From Rhodanobacteraceae bacterium (GTDB taxonomy: Bacteria; Pseudomonadota; Gammaproteobacteria; Xanthomonadales; SZUA-5), in assembly GCA_016713135.1 (NCBI GenBank), contig JADJPR010000002.1, positions 1-64,000 on the forward strand: 64,000 nt of DNA, in the 5' to 3' direction. Position numbers and translations under genes: made by a program. The notes under the pieces are model-generated. The model ran no database searches. It was not told the origin of the DNA and worked only from the letters and a program-made list of their open reading frames with translations. This document shows, in pieces, positions 8,833 through 16,738 of this stretch (positions within the stretch are counted from its first letter, which is position 1; every line of letters begins with the position of its first letter).

Positions 8833-9885
8833 TCAGCCGCGGCCGACGAAGTATTCGATGATGGACAAATGGTCTTCGAACAGTTGCGGGCCCATCTCCA
8901 GGGCCTCGCCCAGCGCGATCCAGCGCGCCTTGTCGGCGTCGTCGCCGCCGCGCACGGCGGGCAGCTCGCCGCTGGGGAATTCGAAGTGGAAGGCGTGCGT
9001 GATGGTGCGCCCGCGCAGGCTGCGCTCGGGGTGGTCGAACACCCGGCTCTGCTTCAACGAACCCTTGAGCACCGGCAGCGGCAGCTTCAGGCGGGTCTCT
9101 TCGCGCAGTTCGCGCAGGCAGGAGTCGAGCACGGTCTCCTGCTGGTCGACGAAACCACCTGGCAATGCCCACAGCCCCTTGCCCGGCTCGGCGCGCCGGC
9201 GCACCAGCAGCACATGGCCCGAGTGCACCACGACGGCGTCGGTGGTGACGAAGGTCGGCGGGTACGGCGCGTGTGCCCACGCGGCACGGTACTGCTCGAT
9301 GAACTGGTACTCGGCTACCAGCTGGTTGAACGCCGGCGAGGCGCGCCGGAAGGCGTCCAGCATCTCGTACACCGGCCCGGGCACGGCGGCGCGGATCAGC
9401 ATCAGCCCGCCGTGCGAGTTCACGTGGTTGGCGTCGAACAGATAGCGCCGCAACTCGGTGGCGGACAGCGTTTCGGTGTGCTTGACGTCCACCAGCGGCC
9501 ACTGCGGGAACTCGCGCAGGTAGTAGCTGGACGCGTCCTTGTCCTTGCCGATCAGGCCGATGCGCGGTTGCGCCGGGCGCTCGGGATCGGCTTCGATCGC
9601 CTCACCCACCAGCCGCTGCACGCTGGCGATCCACTGCGCCTCGTTGTAGAGGTGATCGCGCAGGCCGCGGATCAGCAGGCGCCGGGTGTCGTCCGGAAAA
9701 GCCGACTGGATCATCACTGCGCGCTCGGCGACGGTCCACGGGTTGCGGATGGTGCGTGGCGTGTCGGCGGAACCGACCAGCACGATGACCTTGAGTGCTC
9801 GCTGCAGCGCCAGGCGGGCAACGGCGGCGTGGCCGTTGTGGAAAGGCTCGAAACGGCCGATGAAGACCAGATAATCGAAGTCCAT
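8833..9885 (-). CDS. nadM: Bifunctional NMN adenylyltransferase / Nudix hydrolase
   Basis: A 350-residue fusion. Residues 1-175 are a nucleotidyltransferase with FIGRFEPFHNGH (the HxGH motif) and the ISSTxxR-like SATELRRYL. Residues 200-350 are a Nudix domain with GGFVDQQETVLDSCLRELREET (split here only by the family's usual spacing). This NadM-Nudix architecture is known to make NAD from NMN and to hydrolyse ADP-ribose or related dinucleotides. It is the first gene of the nadM-nadV pair. Upstream, 9918-9936 holds a short inverted repeat (GTCC...GGAC) that might be an operator; that is a guess. Confidence 0.92.
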   Translation of the reverse strand: MDFDYLVFIGRFEPFHNGHAAVARLALQRALKVIVLVGSADTPRTIRNPWTVAERAVMIQSAFPDDTRRLLIRGLRDHLYNEAQWIASVQRLVGEAIEADPERPAQPRIGLIGKDKDASSYYLREFPQWPLVDVKHTETLSATELRRYLFDANHVNSHGGLMLIRAAVPGPVYEMLDAFRRASPAFNQLVAEYQFIEQYRAAWAHAPYPPTFVTTDAVVVHSGHVLLVRRRAEPGKGLWALPGGFVDQQETVLDSCLRELREETRLKLPLPVLKGSLKQSRVFDHPERSLRGRTITHAFHFEFPSGELPAVRGGDDADKARWIALGEALEMGPQLFEDHLSIIEYFVGRG

Positions 9886-10122
9886 GAGGCTCCCTCACGG
9901 TAGTTGGCGGCTCGCGGTCTGTCCGCGAGTGGACACCAAATTACGCCGATGCCGGCGCGCGTCAAGCGCCGCGCGTGGCGCCTACAGCTGGGCTTCAGAT
10001 TTCTCCTTCCACGGTCGGCGTCCGTAGCCCTTCGCGGCACTGGCAGGCGCAGTTGCGGCCCGACGCGAGCTGAACCGTTGTTGGCGACACGCTTGCCAGG
10101 GATTCGAAGCGAGATCATCATG

Positions 10123-10140
10123 CGTCTAAACGCTTGGACG
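10123..10140. promoter_or_regulatory. Candidate operator of the ArsR gene (18-bp imperfect palindrome)
   Basis: An 18-base sequence beginning CGTC and ending GACG matches its reverse complement at 14 of 18 positions and stops 5 bases before the ATG of the ArsR-family gene. Read as octamers from 10120 it also gives three weak matches to the met box AGACGTCT (6, 5 and 6 of 8), like the strong array before metB at 26552. ArsR regulators commonly bind palindromes over their own promoters; binding here is inferred. Confidence 0.4.
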
Positions 10141-10145
10141 TATTG

Positions 10146-10454
10146 ATGAGCGATTCGCCTTCCCTCGACGCTTTCCACCGCTGCGCGCCGATATTCGCGG
10201 CGCTCGGCGACCCGCACCGCCAGGCCATCGTGCTGCTGCTGGCGGAACATGGGGCGCTCAACGTCACGCGCATCACCGACGCCCTTCCGCTGTCCCGGCC
10301 CGCGGTTTCGCACCACCTCAAGGTGCTGCTGCAGACCGGGATCGTCCGTCGCGAGCGCGTCTCGCGCGAGAACTTCTACGCGCTGCAACTGGAGGTCGCC
10401 CTCGGCGAACTCCGCAACCTGGTCGCGCTGGCCGAGCGGGACTGCCTCGGCTGA
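10146..10454 (+). CDS. ArsR-family transcriptional regulator
   Basis: A 102-residue winged-helix repressor. FAALGDPHRQAIVLLL and the recognition-helix region LSRPAVSHHLKVLLQTGIVRRER are typical of ArsR/SmtB proteins. There are no CxC or HxH metal ligands in the usual alpha-3 or alpha-5 positions, so a metal sensor is unlikely; non-metal members respond to other signals or control methionine genes. I prefer ATG 10146 over the in-frame TTG at 10134, which falls within the palindrome. It is 59 bases upstream of an SDR gene in the same direction, a likely target. Confidence 0.85.
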   Translation: MSDSPSLDAFHRCAPIFAALGDPHRQAIVLLLAEHGALNVTRITDALPLSRPAVSHHLKVLLQTGIVRRERVSRENFYALQLEVALGELRNLVALAERDCLG

Positions 10455-10513
10455 GACCCACCCACCCGCGGGCTTGGTCCCGCTTCATTGGTCGATCCGT
10501 TTAAACCATTGCC

Positions 10514-11311
10514 ATGAATAGCCCTGCTCGATCCATTCCTTCCCTGGTCCTTGTCACGGGTGCCTCCGGCGGCATCGGCGCCGAACTCGCTGCTGAATAC
10601 GCCCGGCGCGGCCATGACCTGGTGCTCACCGCACGCAGTCGGCGTGCGCTCGACGCGGTCGCCGAAACTCTGCGGGCAAGCTACGGCGTGCGTATCGACG
10701 TCTTGCCCGAGGACCTTGCCGATGCGGCGGGGGCGGCGCGCGTCGCGGCCCACGTCCTCGCGGAGGATCGGCCACTGGCGGCGGTCGTCAACAACGCCGG
10801 TTACGGCCTCTACGGCGACTTCAGCGAGAGCGACCTCGACGACACCCTGCGCATGATGCGGCTCAACATGGAGGCACCGGTGGTGCTCACGCGCCGGCTG
10901 CTGCCCAGGCTCCGCGCCACCCGCGGGCACGTGCTCAATGTGGCATCGACCGCGGCCTTCCAGCCCGGGCCAACCATGGCCGTGTACTACGCCACCAAGG
11001 CCTTCCTGCTCAGCTGGAGCGAAGCCCTCGCCGAGGAACTCGCGGGTTCCGGCATCACGGTAACGGCGCTCTGCCCCGGACCGACGGCGTCCGGCTTCCA
11101 GGAGCGCGCCGACATGCGCGATTCGGCCCTGGTGAAGGGCAGGCGTTTGCCCACAGCGGCCGCGGTCGCGGCCTTCGGCGCCCGGGCGACCTTCCGCGGC
11201 CGCCGCCTGGCGATCCACGGCGTCATGAACTGGGCCATGGCGCAGTCGGTGCGGTTCACCCCGCGCCGCGTGGTGACGGCGCTGGTCGCCTATTGGTCGC
11301 GTCGTCGCTGA
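10514..11311 (+). CDS. Short-chain dehydrogenase/reductase
   Basis: A 265-residue classical SDR. VTGASGGIGAEL is the cofactor loop (TGxxxGxG), NNAGYG is present, the catalytic Ser lies in NVASTAAF and YYATKAFLLSWSEAL supplies YxxxK. The arginine after the second strand (TARSRR) suggests NADPH preference. The protein resembles YdfG/DltE-like reductases of unknown substrate. It follows the ArsR gene and is probably co-transcribed. Confidence 0.88.
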   Translation: MNSPARSIPSLVLVTGASGGIGAELAAEYARRGHDLVLTARSRRALDAVAETLRASYGVRIDVLPEDLADAAGAARVAAHVLAEDRPLAAVVNNAGYGLYGDFSESDLDDTLRMMRLNMEAPVVLTRRLLPRLRATRGHVLNVASTAAFQPGPTMAVYYATKAFLLSWSEALAEELAGSGITVTALCPGPTASGFQERADMRDSALVKGRRLPTAAAVAAFGARATFRGRRLAIHGVMNWAMAQSVRFTPRRVVTALVAYWSRRR

Positions 11312-11347
11312 CGGCCCTTGGCCAAATCGCCGTGCGTCGGACCGGCG

Positions 11348-11371
11348 CAAGCCGCGCGGCAACGCGGCTTG
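11348..11371. terminator. Stem-loop between convergent SDR and ssb genes
   Basis: Two perfect 9-base arms (CAAGCCGCG and its complement) enclose a 6-base loop midway between the convergent stops. There is no T-run on either side, so it would be a weak intrinsic terminator or a transcript-stabilising hairpin. Confidence 0.35.
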
Positions 11372-11396
11372 CCCAAGTTCTGCCGGTGCCCGCGAC

Positions 11397-11903
11397 TCAA
11401 AACGGGATGTCGTCCTCGAAGTCGTCTGGCGGCGGCGCTTCGTTGCGCGCCGGGGCCGGGCGGCTGCCGCCACCGGACGGCGGGCCACTGCGCTGCGGGC
11501 GATCGGACGGGCCGCGGCTGCCACCGCCCATTCCGCCACCACCGCCACCGCCCTCGCCATCGCGACCGCCGCTGCCGAGGAGTTGCATCTCGTTGGCGAT
11601 GATGTCGGTGGCGTAGCGCTCGACGCCTTCCTTGTCGGTGTACTTGTCGGTGCGGATGCTGCCCTCGACGTACACCTGGCGACCCTTCTTCAGGTACTCG
11701 CCGGCGATTTCCGCCAGGCGACCGAAGAACTTGACGCGATGCCACTCGGTGCGTTCCTGCATCTCGCCGGTCTGCTTGTCCTTCCAGCTCTCGCTGGTGG
11801 CCACCTTGATGGTGCAGATCGCGCCGCCGTTGGCGGTGTAGCGGGTTTCGGGATCGGCACCCAGGTTGCCGACCAGGATGACCTTGTTGACGCCTCTTGC
11901 CAT
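11397..11903 (-). CDS. ssb: Single-stranded DNA-binding protein
   Basis: A 168-residue SSB. The OB-fold covers residues 1-112 (RGVNKVILVGNLGADPETRY, WHRVKFFGRLAEIAGEYLKKG). A Gly-rich, then Pro/Arg-rich linker follows. The C-terminus ends in DDFEDDIPF, the acidic tip that recruits DNA-repair and replication partners. Length and layout match gammaproteobacterial SSB, which acts as a tetramer on single-stranded DNA. Confidence 0.95.
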   Translation of the reverse strand: MARGVNKVILVGNLGADPETRYTANGGAICTIKVATSESWKDKQTGEMQERTEWHRVKFFGRLAEIAGEYLKKGRQVYVEGSIRTDKYTDKEGVERYATDIIANEMQLLGSGGRDGEGGGGGGGMGGGSRGPSDRPQRSGPPSGGGSRPAPARNEAPPPDDFEDDIPF

Positions 11904-12020
11904 GATGCTTCCCTGCCTGTGCTGCTGATTGCGGTAAGGGTGACGATACTAGCCGCCCGGCCGCGGCCGCGTCAGGAAAGCGGGCCACCGGTTGTAGGAA
12001 AACTCCGATCTGCGGATGGC

Positions 12021-12034
12021 TATACTCCCGCAGA
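12021..12034 (+). promoter_or_regulatory. Possible -10 element directly before ispB
   Basis: TATACT at 12021-12026 lies 7 bases before the ATG at 12034, so a transcript started from it would begin at or next to the start codon (leaderless). The same GGCTATACTC string occurs before pilT at 53890-53899. No convincing -35 box is present. Confidence 0.35.
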
Positions 12035-13056
12035 TGAACCTTCTGGCCACTTCCCCGGCAACCGATCCGGCCGCCGACGCCGCGCAGCGCTTCGCCGCCA
12101 TCCAGCAACTGACCGCCGCCGACATGGGGCGGGTGGACGCGCTGATCCGCGCGGAACTGCGCTCGGACGTGGTCCTGATCAACCAGATCGGCGAACACAT
12201 CATCGGTGCCGGCGGCAAGCGCCTGCGGCCGCTGCTGGTGGTGCTTTGCGCCCGCACCGGACCGGCAGGCGACGACCATCGCGGCGCCGCGCTGGCTGCG
12301 ATGGTCGAATTCATCCATACCGCCACCCTGCTCCACGACGATGTGGTCGACGAATCCGATCTGCGCCGCGGCCGCAAGACCGCCAACGCCCTGTTCGGCA
12401 ACGCCGCCAGCGTGCTGGTCGGCGATTTCCTCTACTCGCGCTCGTTCCAGATGATGGTCGGCCTGGACCGCATGACCGTGATGCGGGTGCTCGCCGACAC
12501 CACCAATGCGATTGCCGAAGGTGAGGTGCTGCAACTGCTGCACATGGGCGACCCGAACCTTTCCGAAGCGCGCTATTTCGACGTGATCCGGCGCAAGACG
12601 GCGATCCTGTTCGCCGCCGCCTGCCGCCTGGGCGGCCTGGCGGCGGGCCTCGACGAGACCCAGCAGGACGCGCTGCACCGCTACGGCATGGCGCTCGGCA
12701 TCGCCTTCCAGATCGCCGACGACGTGCTCGACTACATCGGCGATGCCGCGCGTATCGGCAAGCACCTGGGCGACGACCTCGCCGAAGGCAAGCCCACCCT
12801 GCCGCTGATCGTGGCCCAACGCCGCGGCAGCCCGCAGCAGGTCGAGGTGATCCGCGCAGCGATTCAGGGCGGAGACCGCGAGGCGCTGCCCACGGTGATC
12901 GCGGCGATCCGCGAGACCGATGCCCTCGACGAAAGCATCGAGCGCGCGCGCGAATACGTGAGCGAGGCGCAGCGCGAACTCGCCTCATTGCCGGCATCGA
13001 CCCATCGCGATGCGCTGCACGACCTGGCCGATTACGCGGTGATGCGTCTCAGTTGA
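12034..13056 (+). CDS. ispB: Octaprenyl/polyprenyl diphosphate synthase
   Basis: A 340-residue trans-isoprenyl diphosphate synthase that builds the ubiquinone side chain. The first Asp-rich motif is LLHDDVVDESDLRRG and the second is FQIADDVLDYIGD; GAGGKRLRPLLV binds isopentenyl diphosphate. I prefer ATG 12034 (MNLLAT) because the upstream ATG at 12016 overlaps a -10-like sequence and has no ribosome-binding site; family members are close to this length. Membrane-associated, quinone biosynthesis. Confidence 0.92.
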   Translation: MNLLATSPATDPAADAAQRFAAIQQLTAADMGRVDALIRAELRSDVVLINQIGEHIIGAGGKRLRPLLVVLCARTGPAGDDHRGAALAAMVEFIHTATLLHDDVVDESDLRRGRKTANALFGNAASVLVGDFLYSRSFQMMVGLDRMTVMRVLADTTNAIAEGEVLQLLHMGDPNLSEARYFDVIRRKTAILFAAACRLGGLAAGLDETQQDALHRYGMALGIAFQIADDVLDYIGDAARIGKHLGDDLAEGKPTLPLIVAQRRGSPQQVEVIRAAIQGGDREALPTVIAAIRETDALDESIERAREYVSEAQRELASLPASTHRDALHDLADYAVMRLS

Positions 13057-13118
13057 GGTGCTGCAGCCGGGCTCGCACCGGCTAGAATCGCGATCCGTTC
13101 TCATCTCCGGAGCCGCCG

Positions 13119-13568
13119 ATGCGCCTTGCCGCCCTGTCCTTGTCCCTCGCCCTGCTGACCGTTGCCGGCGCCGCCCAAGCGCAGGCCAAGCCGGAGGATG
13201 TGATCCGCTACCGCAAGGCGCAGTACACCGTGCTGCTGTGGAACTGGATGCCGCTGAATTCGATGGTGCGCGGCCGCATCCCCTTCGATGCCGCAGAGTT
13301 CGCACGCCGCGCCGAGCGCGTCGCCGCGGTCGCCCCGCAGTTGCTGGAAGGCTTTGCGGAAGGCTCCGGCGAGGGCGCGCCCACCGACGCCAAGCCCGAA
13401 ATCTGGAAGAACTTTGCCGATTTCAGCGCAAAGATGAAGGACTTCGAGCGCGAGTCCGCCGCGCTGGCGAGCATCGCCAAGGGCGGCGACGAAGCCGCGA
13501 TGCGCGAGCAGTTCGCGAAGGTCGGCGGCACCTGCAAAGCCTGCCACGACAGTTACAAGGCCGAGTGA
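13119..13568 (+). CDS. Cytochrome c'
   Basis: A 149-residue periplasmic c-type cytochrome. Residues 1-22 are a Sec signal peptide ending in AAQAQA. The mature part has the four-helix signature of cytochromes c' and the single heme site CKACH lies at the C-terminus, as is normal for the class. These proteins bind NO or act as minor electron carriers. The gene stands alone 62 bases after ispB and is followed directly by a tandem repeat array. Confidence 0.88.
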   Translation: MRLAALSLSLALLTVAGAAQAQAKPEDVIRYRKAQYTVLLWNWMPLNSMVRGRIPFDAAEFARRAERVAAVAPQLLEGFAEGSGEGAPTDAKPEIWKNFADFSAKMKDFERESAALASIAKGGDEAAMREQFAKVGGTCKACHDSYKAE

Positions 13569-13579
13569 CCCTCGGGTCA

Positions 13580-14095
13580 GAAAAGGCGGGGCAAGGGGAA
13601 GGGGGCACGGGACCCAGCTTGCGGTATCGATAACGCGCGAAGCGGGGTGAAGTTCGCGATCCGCCGCCAACCAGACGCGTGCCACAAGGCAGCCGTCCTG
13701 CCCCCAGGCCCGAGAAAAGGCGGGGCAAGGGGAAGGGGGCACGGGATCCAGCTTGCGGTATCGATAACGCGCGAAGCGGGTGAAGTTCGCGATCCGCCGC
13801 CAACCAGACGCGTGCCGCGAGGCAGCCGTCCTGCCCCCAGGCCCGAGAAAAGGCGGGGCAAGGGGAAGGGGGCACGGGATCCAGCTTGCGGTATCGATTA
13901 CGCGCGAATCGGGGTATCGGTTGCGATCCGCCGCGAACCAGACGCGTGCCGCGGAAATGGCGGGGCAAGCGGCAAGGGGCAAGGGGCCCAGCTTGCGGAA
14001 TCGATAACGCGCGAAGCGGGGTGAAGTTCGCGATCCGCCGCGAACCAGACGCATGCCCCAAGGCAATCCCCCTGCCCCCTGCGCCGCTGTTCCCC
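13580..14095. repeat. Tandem array of about 134-bp units, four copies
   Basis: Units begin at about 13580, 13714, 13847 and 13952 with GAAAAGGCGGGGCAAG or a variant of it, and contain the shared blocks CCAGCTTGCGG, ATCGATAACGCGCGAAGCGG and GATCCGCCG. Spacing is 134, 133 and then 105 bases; the third unit has lost about 27 bases. The fourth is the most divergent. Open frames here run through the repeats and show no protein character, so I see no gene. Confidence 0.85.
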
Positions 14096-14153
14096 GCTCA
14101 CCTTGACGTTTCACCTTTCACGTTTCCCCGCTCCCCCATGACTTCTGTCCTGC

Positions 14154-14181
14154 TTGCGTGTTGGTCAAGTGGTGTTATAGT
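14154..14181 (+). promoter_or_regulatory. Candidate sigma-70 promoter of the GntR-ABC operon
   Basis: TTGCGT at 14154-14159 and TATAGT at 14176-14181 are 16 bases apart. The -10 box lies inside the palindromic operator, so a bound repressor would block polymerase. Confidence 0.5.
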
Positions 14182-14194
14182 TGACTACAACACC
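14171..14194. promoter_or_regulatory. Palindromic operator, probably for the GntR-family repressor
   Basis: A 24-base near-perfect palindrome starts GGTGTT and ends AACACC. The 11-base arms match at 10 positions around a 2-base centre. It lies 33 bases before the first gene of an operon that encodes a YtrA-type GntR repressor, which fits autoregulation. Confidence 0.65.
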
Positions 14195-14226
14195 AGCGCA
14201 TCACGCTGGATACGCAGGAGAGAGCC

Positions 14227-14550
14227 ATGCGAAGCCGTACCTGGACCGATGTCATTCTGGCGCTGACGATCGCGCTGTGCGTGGCCACGGTCGCCGCCGA
14301 GCGCCGTGCGCCGGTCGCCGCCGAAACCGGAACCGCCTCCACCAATGTCGCCGACGGCGCGCGCGCGGTCGCCGAAGCGGTGCTGTGGAGCGACCTCGCG
14401 ATTGGCGCCGACGAGCACACGCTGGCCGCAGCCGACCAGCCCTCGCGCGCCGAGCGCGCCCTGGACAATGCCGCGAAGGCCGCCGGCGCAGCCGCCAGCG
14501 AACTGGAGATGCCGTTCTTCTCCTTCGGCAGTGCCGCGGCGGAGCAGTGA
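14227..14550 (+). CDS. Small exported or membrane-anchored hypothetical protein
   Basis: A 107-residue protein with an N-terminal hydrophobic segment (residues 8-24, TDVILALTIALCVATVAAE) and an Ala/Glu-rich remainder. GGAG of AGGAGAGAGCC gives a good ribosome-binding site. It is the first gene after the GntR operator and stops 2 bases before the regulator ATG, so it belongs to the operon. I do not recognise the family; it may be an accessory to the ABC transporter. Confidence 0.6.
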   Translation: MRSRTWTDVILALTIALCVATVAAERRAPVAAETGTASTNVADGARAVAEAVLWSDLAIGADEHTLAAADQPSRAERALDNAAKAAGAAASELEMPFFSFGSAAAEQ

Positions 14551-14552
14551 AC

Positions 14553-14909
14553 ATGGTCCAGTCCTGGAACGACTCGGTTCCGATCTATCGCCAGCTGCGC
14601 GACCGCGTGGTGGCGATGATCCTTGACGGGGATCTCAAGGAAGGCGAGGCGGTGCCGTCGGTACGCCAGGTCGCGGTGGACTACCAGATCAACCCGCTGA
14701 CCGTGTCCAAGGCCTACCAGGACCTGGTCGACGAGGATCTGCTGGAGAAACGCCGGGGCCTTGGCCTGTTCGTCCGCGAGCAAGCGCGCGACCGCCTGCT
14801 GGAACTGGAGCGACAGCGTTTCCTGCGCGAGGAATGGCCGCCGCTGAAAGCGCGCCTGGCGCGACTGAACCTGGACCTGAACAAGCTGCTCACCATGGGG
14901 GATGCATGA
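14553..14909 (+). CDS. GntR-family transcriptional regulator, YtrA subfamily
   Basis: A 118-residue repressor. The winged helix covers residues 8-75 (VPIYRQLRDRVVAMIL, EAVPSVRQVAVDYQINPLTVSKAYQ) with only a short helical tail, as in YtrA proteins that control ABC transporter operons. GGAG ends 8 bases before ATG 14553. Its stop overlaps the ATG of the ATPase gene (ATGA). The operator at 14171 is its likely target. Confidence 0.9.
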   Translation: MVQSWNDSVPIYRQLRDRVVAMILDGDLKEGEAVPSVRQVAVDYQINPLTVSKAYQDLVDEDLLEKRRGLGLFVREQARDRLLELERQRFLREEWPPLKARLARLNLDLNKLLTMGDA

Positions 14910-15763
14910 ACGCGGTGATCGAATCCACCGGACTGACCAAGCGCTACAAGGACAAGATGGCGCTGGACCACTGCGACTTCCGCGTCGAGACCGGCCGCAT
15001 CGTCGGCCTGATCGGCCCGAATGGCGCCGGCAAGACCACCGCCCTGAAGGCGATCCTCGGCCTGACGTCCTATGACGGGCGGCTGTCCGTGCTGGGCCTC
15101 GACCCCTTTTCGCAGCGGCACCAGCTGATGCAGGAGGTCTGCTTCATTGCCGACGTCGCAATCCTGCCGCGCTGGATCCGCGTCAGCGATGCGATCACCT
15201 ATGTCGAAGGCGTGCATCCGCGCTTCGACCGCGCCAAGTGCGAGCGCTTCCTGTCCGCCACCCAGATCAAGCCGAAGAGCCGCGTGCGCGAGCTGTCCAA
15301 GGGCATGATCGCGCAGCTGCACCTGGCGCTGGTGATGGCCATCGACGCACGCCTGCTGATCCTCGACGAGCCCACCCTGGGCCTCGACATCCTGTATCGC
15401 CGCCGCTTCTACGAGCAACTGTTGAACGACTACTTCGACGAGACCCGCACGATCCTGGTGACTACCCACCAGGTGGAAGAGATCGAGCACATCCTGACCG
15501 ACCTCTTGTTCATCAAGGACGGCCGCATCGCGCTGTCGGCGACGATGGACGATGTGGCCGAGCGCTATATCCAGGTACTGGTCGGCGGCGACAAGGCCGA
15601 GACCGCGCGCATGCTGAACCCGATCGCGGAACGCAAGATGCTCGGCAAGAGCGCCTTCCTGTACGACGGACTTCCTCGCGAGCGCGCCCAGGAACTGGGC
15701 GAGGTGCATCAGGTCGGCGTGGCCGATCTGTTCGTGGCAGTGATGGGTGGAGGTGTGCAATGA
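14906..15763 (+). CDS. ABC transporter ATP-binding protein
   Basis: A 285-residue ATPase. Walker A is GPNGAGKTT (about residue 38), the signature is the variant LSKGMIAQ rather than LSGGQ, Walker B is LLILDEPTLGLD and the switch His is in VTTHQVEE. The C-terminal 70 residues are an extension typical of drug- or peptide-export ATPases. It overlaps both neighbours by 4 bases, so it is made together with the regulator and the permease. Confidence 0.92.
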   Translation: MNAVIESTGLTKRYKDKMALDHCDFRVETGRIVGLIGPNGAGKTTALKAILGLTSYDGRLSVLGLDPFSQRHQLMQEVCFIADVAILPRWIRVSDAITYVEGVHPRFDRAKCERFLSATQIKPKSRVRELSKGMIAQLHLALVMAIDARLLILDEPTLGLDILYRRRFYEQLLNDYFDETRTILVTTHQVEEIEHILTDLLFIKDGRIALSATMDDVAERYIQVLVGGDKAETARMLNPIAERKMLGKSAFLYDGLPRERAQELGEVHQVGVADLFVAVMGGGVQ

Positions 15764-16731
15764 CCAATGTCGCAAGGACTTTTGCCACCCTGATCCAGCG
15801 CGAAATCTGGGAGCACAAGGGCGGCTTCGTCTGGACCCCGCTGATCGTCGGCGGCGTGCTCCTGGTGTTTCTGCTGCTGGGCGCCGGCAGCGCCTTCTTC
15901 TGGCAGCTCAAGATCGAAGGCGCCGACGCGATGGCCGAGGGCGCGCTGCTCCTGGCCGAAACACAAGTACCGCCGGACAAGCTGCGCCTGGGCGTGGACG
16001 CCTTCCTCTGGGGCACGGCGCTGATGTGGCAGTCGGTGATGTTCGTCGTGCTGTTCTTCTTCTGCATCGGCTGCCTGTACGACGACCGCCGCGACCGCAG
16101 CGTGCTGTTCTGGAAGTCGATGCCGGTGTCCGACCTGGAAACGGTGCTGTCGAAGCTGGTTTTCGCGGTAGCGGTGGCGCCGGCCTTCATGCTGGCGGCG
16201 ATGGCGCTGTCGCAGATCGTGCTGCTGCTGGTTGCCGGCCTGATGGTGATGCTCAAGGGCGCGAGCGCCTGGAAGCTGATCTGGGCACACACCAACCCCT
16301 TCCCGGTGTGGGGCCAGCTGATTGCGATCCAGGGCGTGCAAGCCTTGTACCTGCTGCCGCTCTACGGCTGGCTGATGCTCGCCGGCAGCTTCGCCCGCGG
16401 CAAACCCTTCCTGTGGGCGGTGCTGCCGCCGGTGATCTTCGCGATCATGGAGTCCTTCATCGGCTTCACCACGAAGTTCTCGATCAGCAAAGTGATCTGG
16501 GAGTTCATCCTGCGCCGCCTGGCCGCCGGCACCGCACCAATCACCTTCAGCGCCAACTTGGGCGAGGGCTCGGTGCAGTCCGGATACGCCGGCACCCGCT
16601 TCGCCGCCAACTTCGGCGACGTGATGGGCCGCCTGGGCACGGCCGACTTGTGGATCGGGGTGGGCATCGGCGTGGCCTTCCTCGCTGGCGCGGTCTGGCT
16701 GCGGCGCTACCGGGATGAGTCGACCAGCTGA
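15760..16731 (+). CDS. ABC transporter permease
   Basis: A 323-residue integral membrane protein with about six hydrophobic segments (near residues 25-48, 95-115, 145-172, 190-215, 223-245 and 300-318) and a large extracytoplasmic stretch after the first. It pairs with the preceding ATPase as an ABC-2-like exporter. The substrate is unknown; YtrA-controlled systems are often induced by envelope stress or cell-wall-active compounds. Confidence 0.85.
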   Translation: MTNVARTFATLIQREIWEHKGGFVWTPLIVGGVLLVFLLLGAGSAFFWQLKIEGADAMAEGALLLAETQVPPDKLRLGVDAFLWGTALMWQSVMFVVLFFFCIGCLYDDRRDRSVLFWKSMPVSDLETVLSKLVFAVAVAPAFMLAAMALSQIVLLLVAGLMVMLKGASAWKLIWAHTNPFPVWGQLIAIQGVQALYLLPLYGWLMLAGSFARGKPFLWAVLPPVIFAIMESFIGFTTKFSISKVIWEFILRRLAAGTAPITFSANLGEGSVQSGYAGTRFAANFGDVMGRLGTADLWIGVGIGVAFLAGAVWLRRYRDESTS

Positions 16732-16738
16732 GGTGGGG

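Noticed and set aside
7270..9903. Very long open frame (877 codons) on the plus strand
   Set aside because: It lies antisense to nadV and nadM-Nudix, both with clear motifs. High GC leaves opposite frames open.
13580..14095. Tandem repeats as a CRISPR or a repeat protein gene
   Set aside because: Units of 134 bases have no repeat-spacer structure, and the frames through them change and contain no protein-like sequence.
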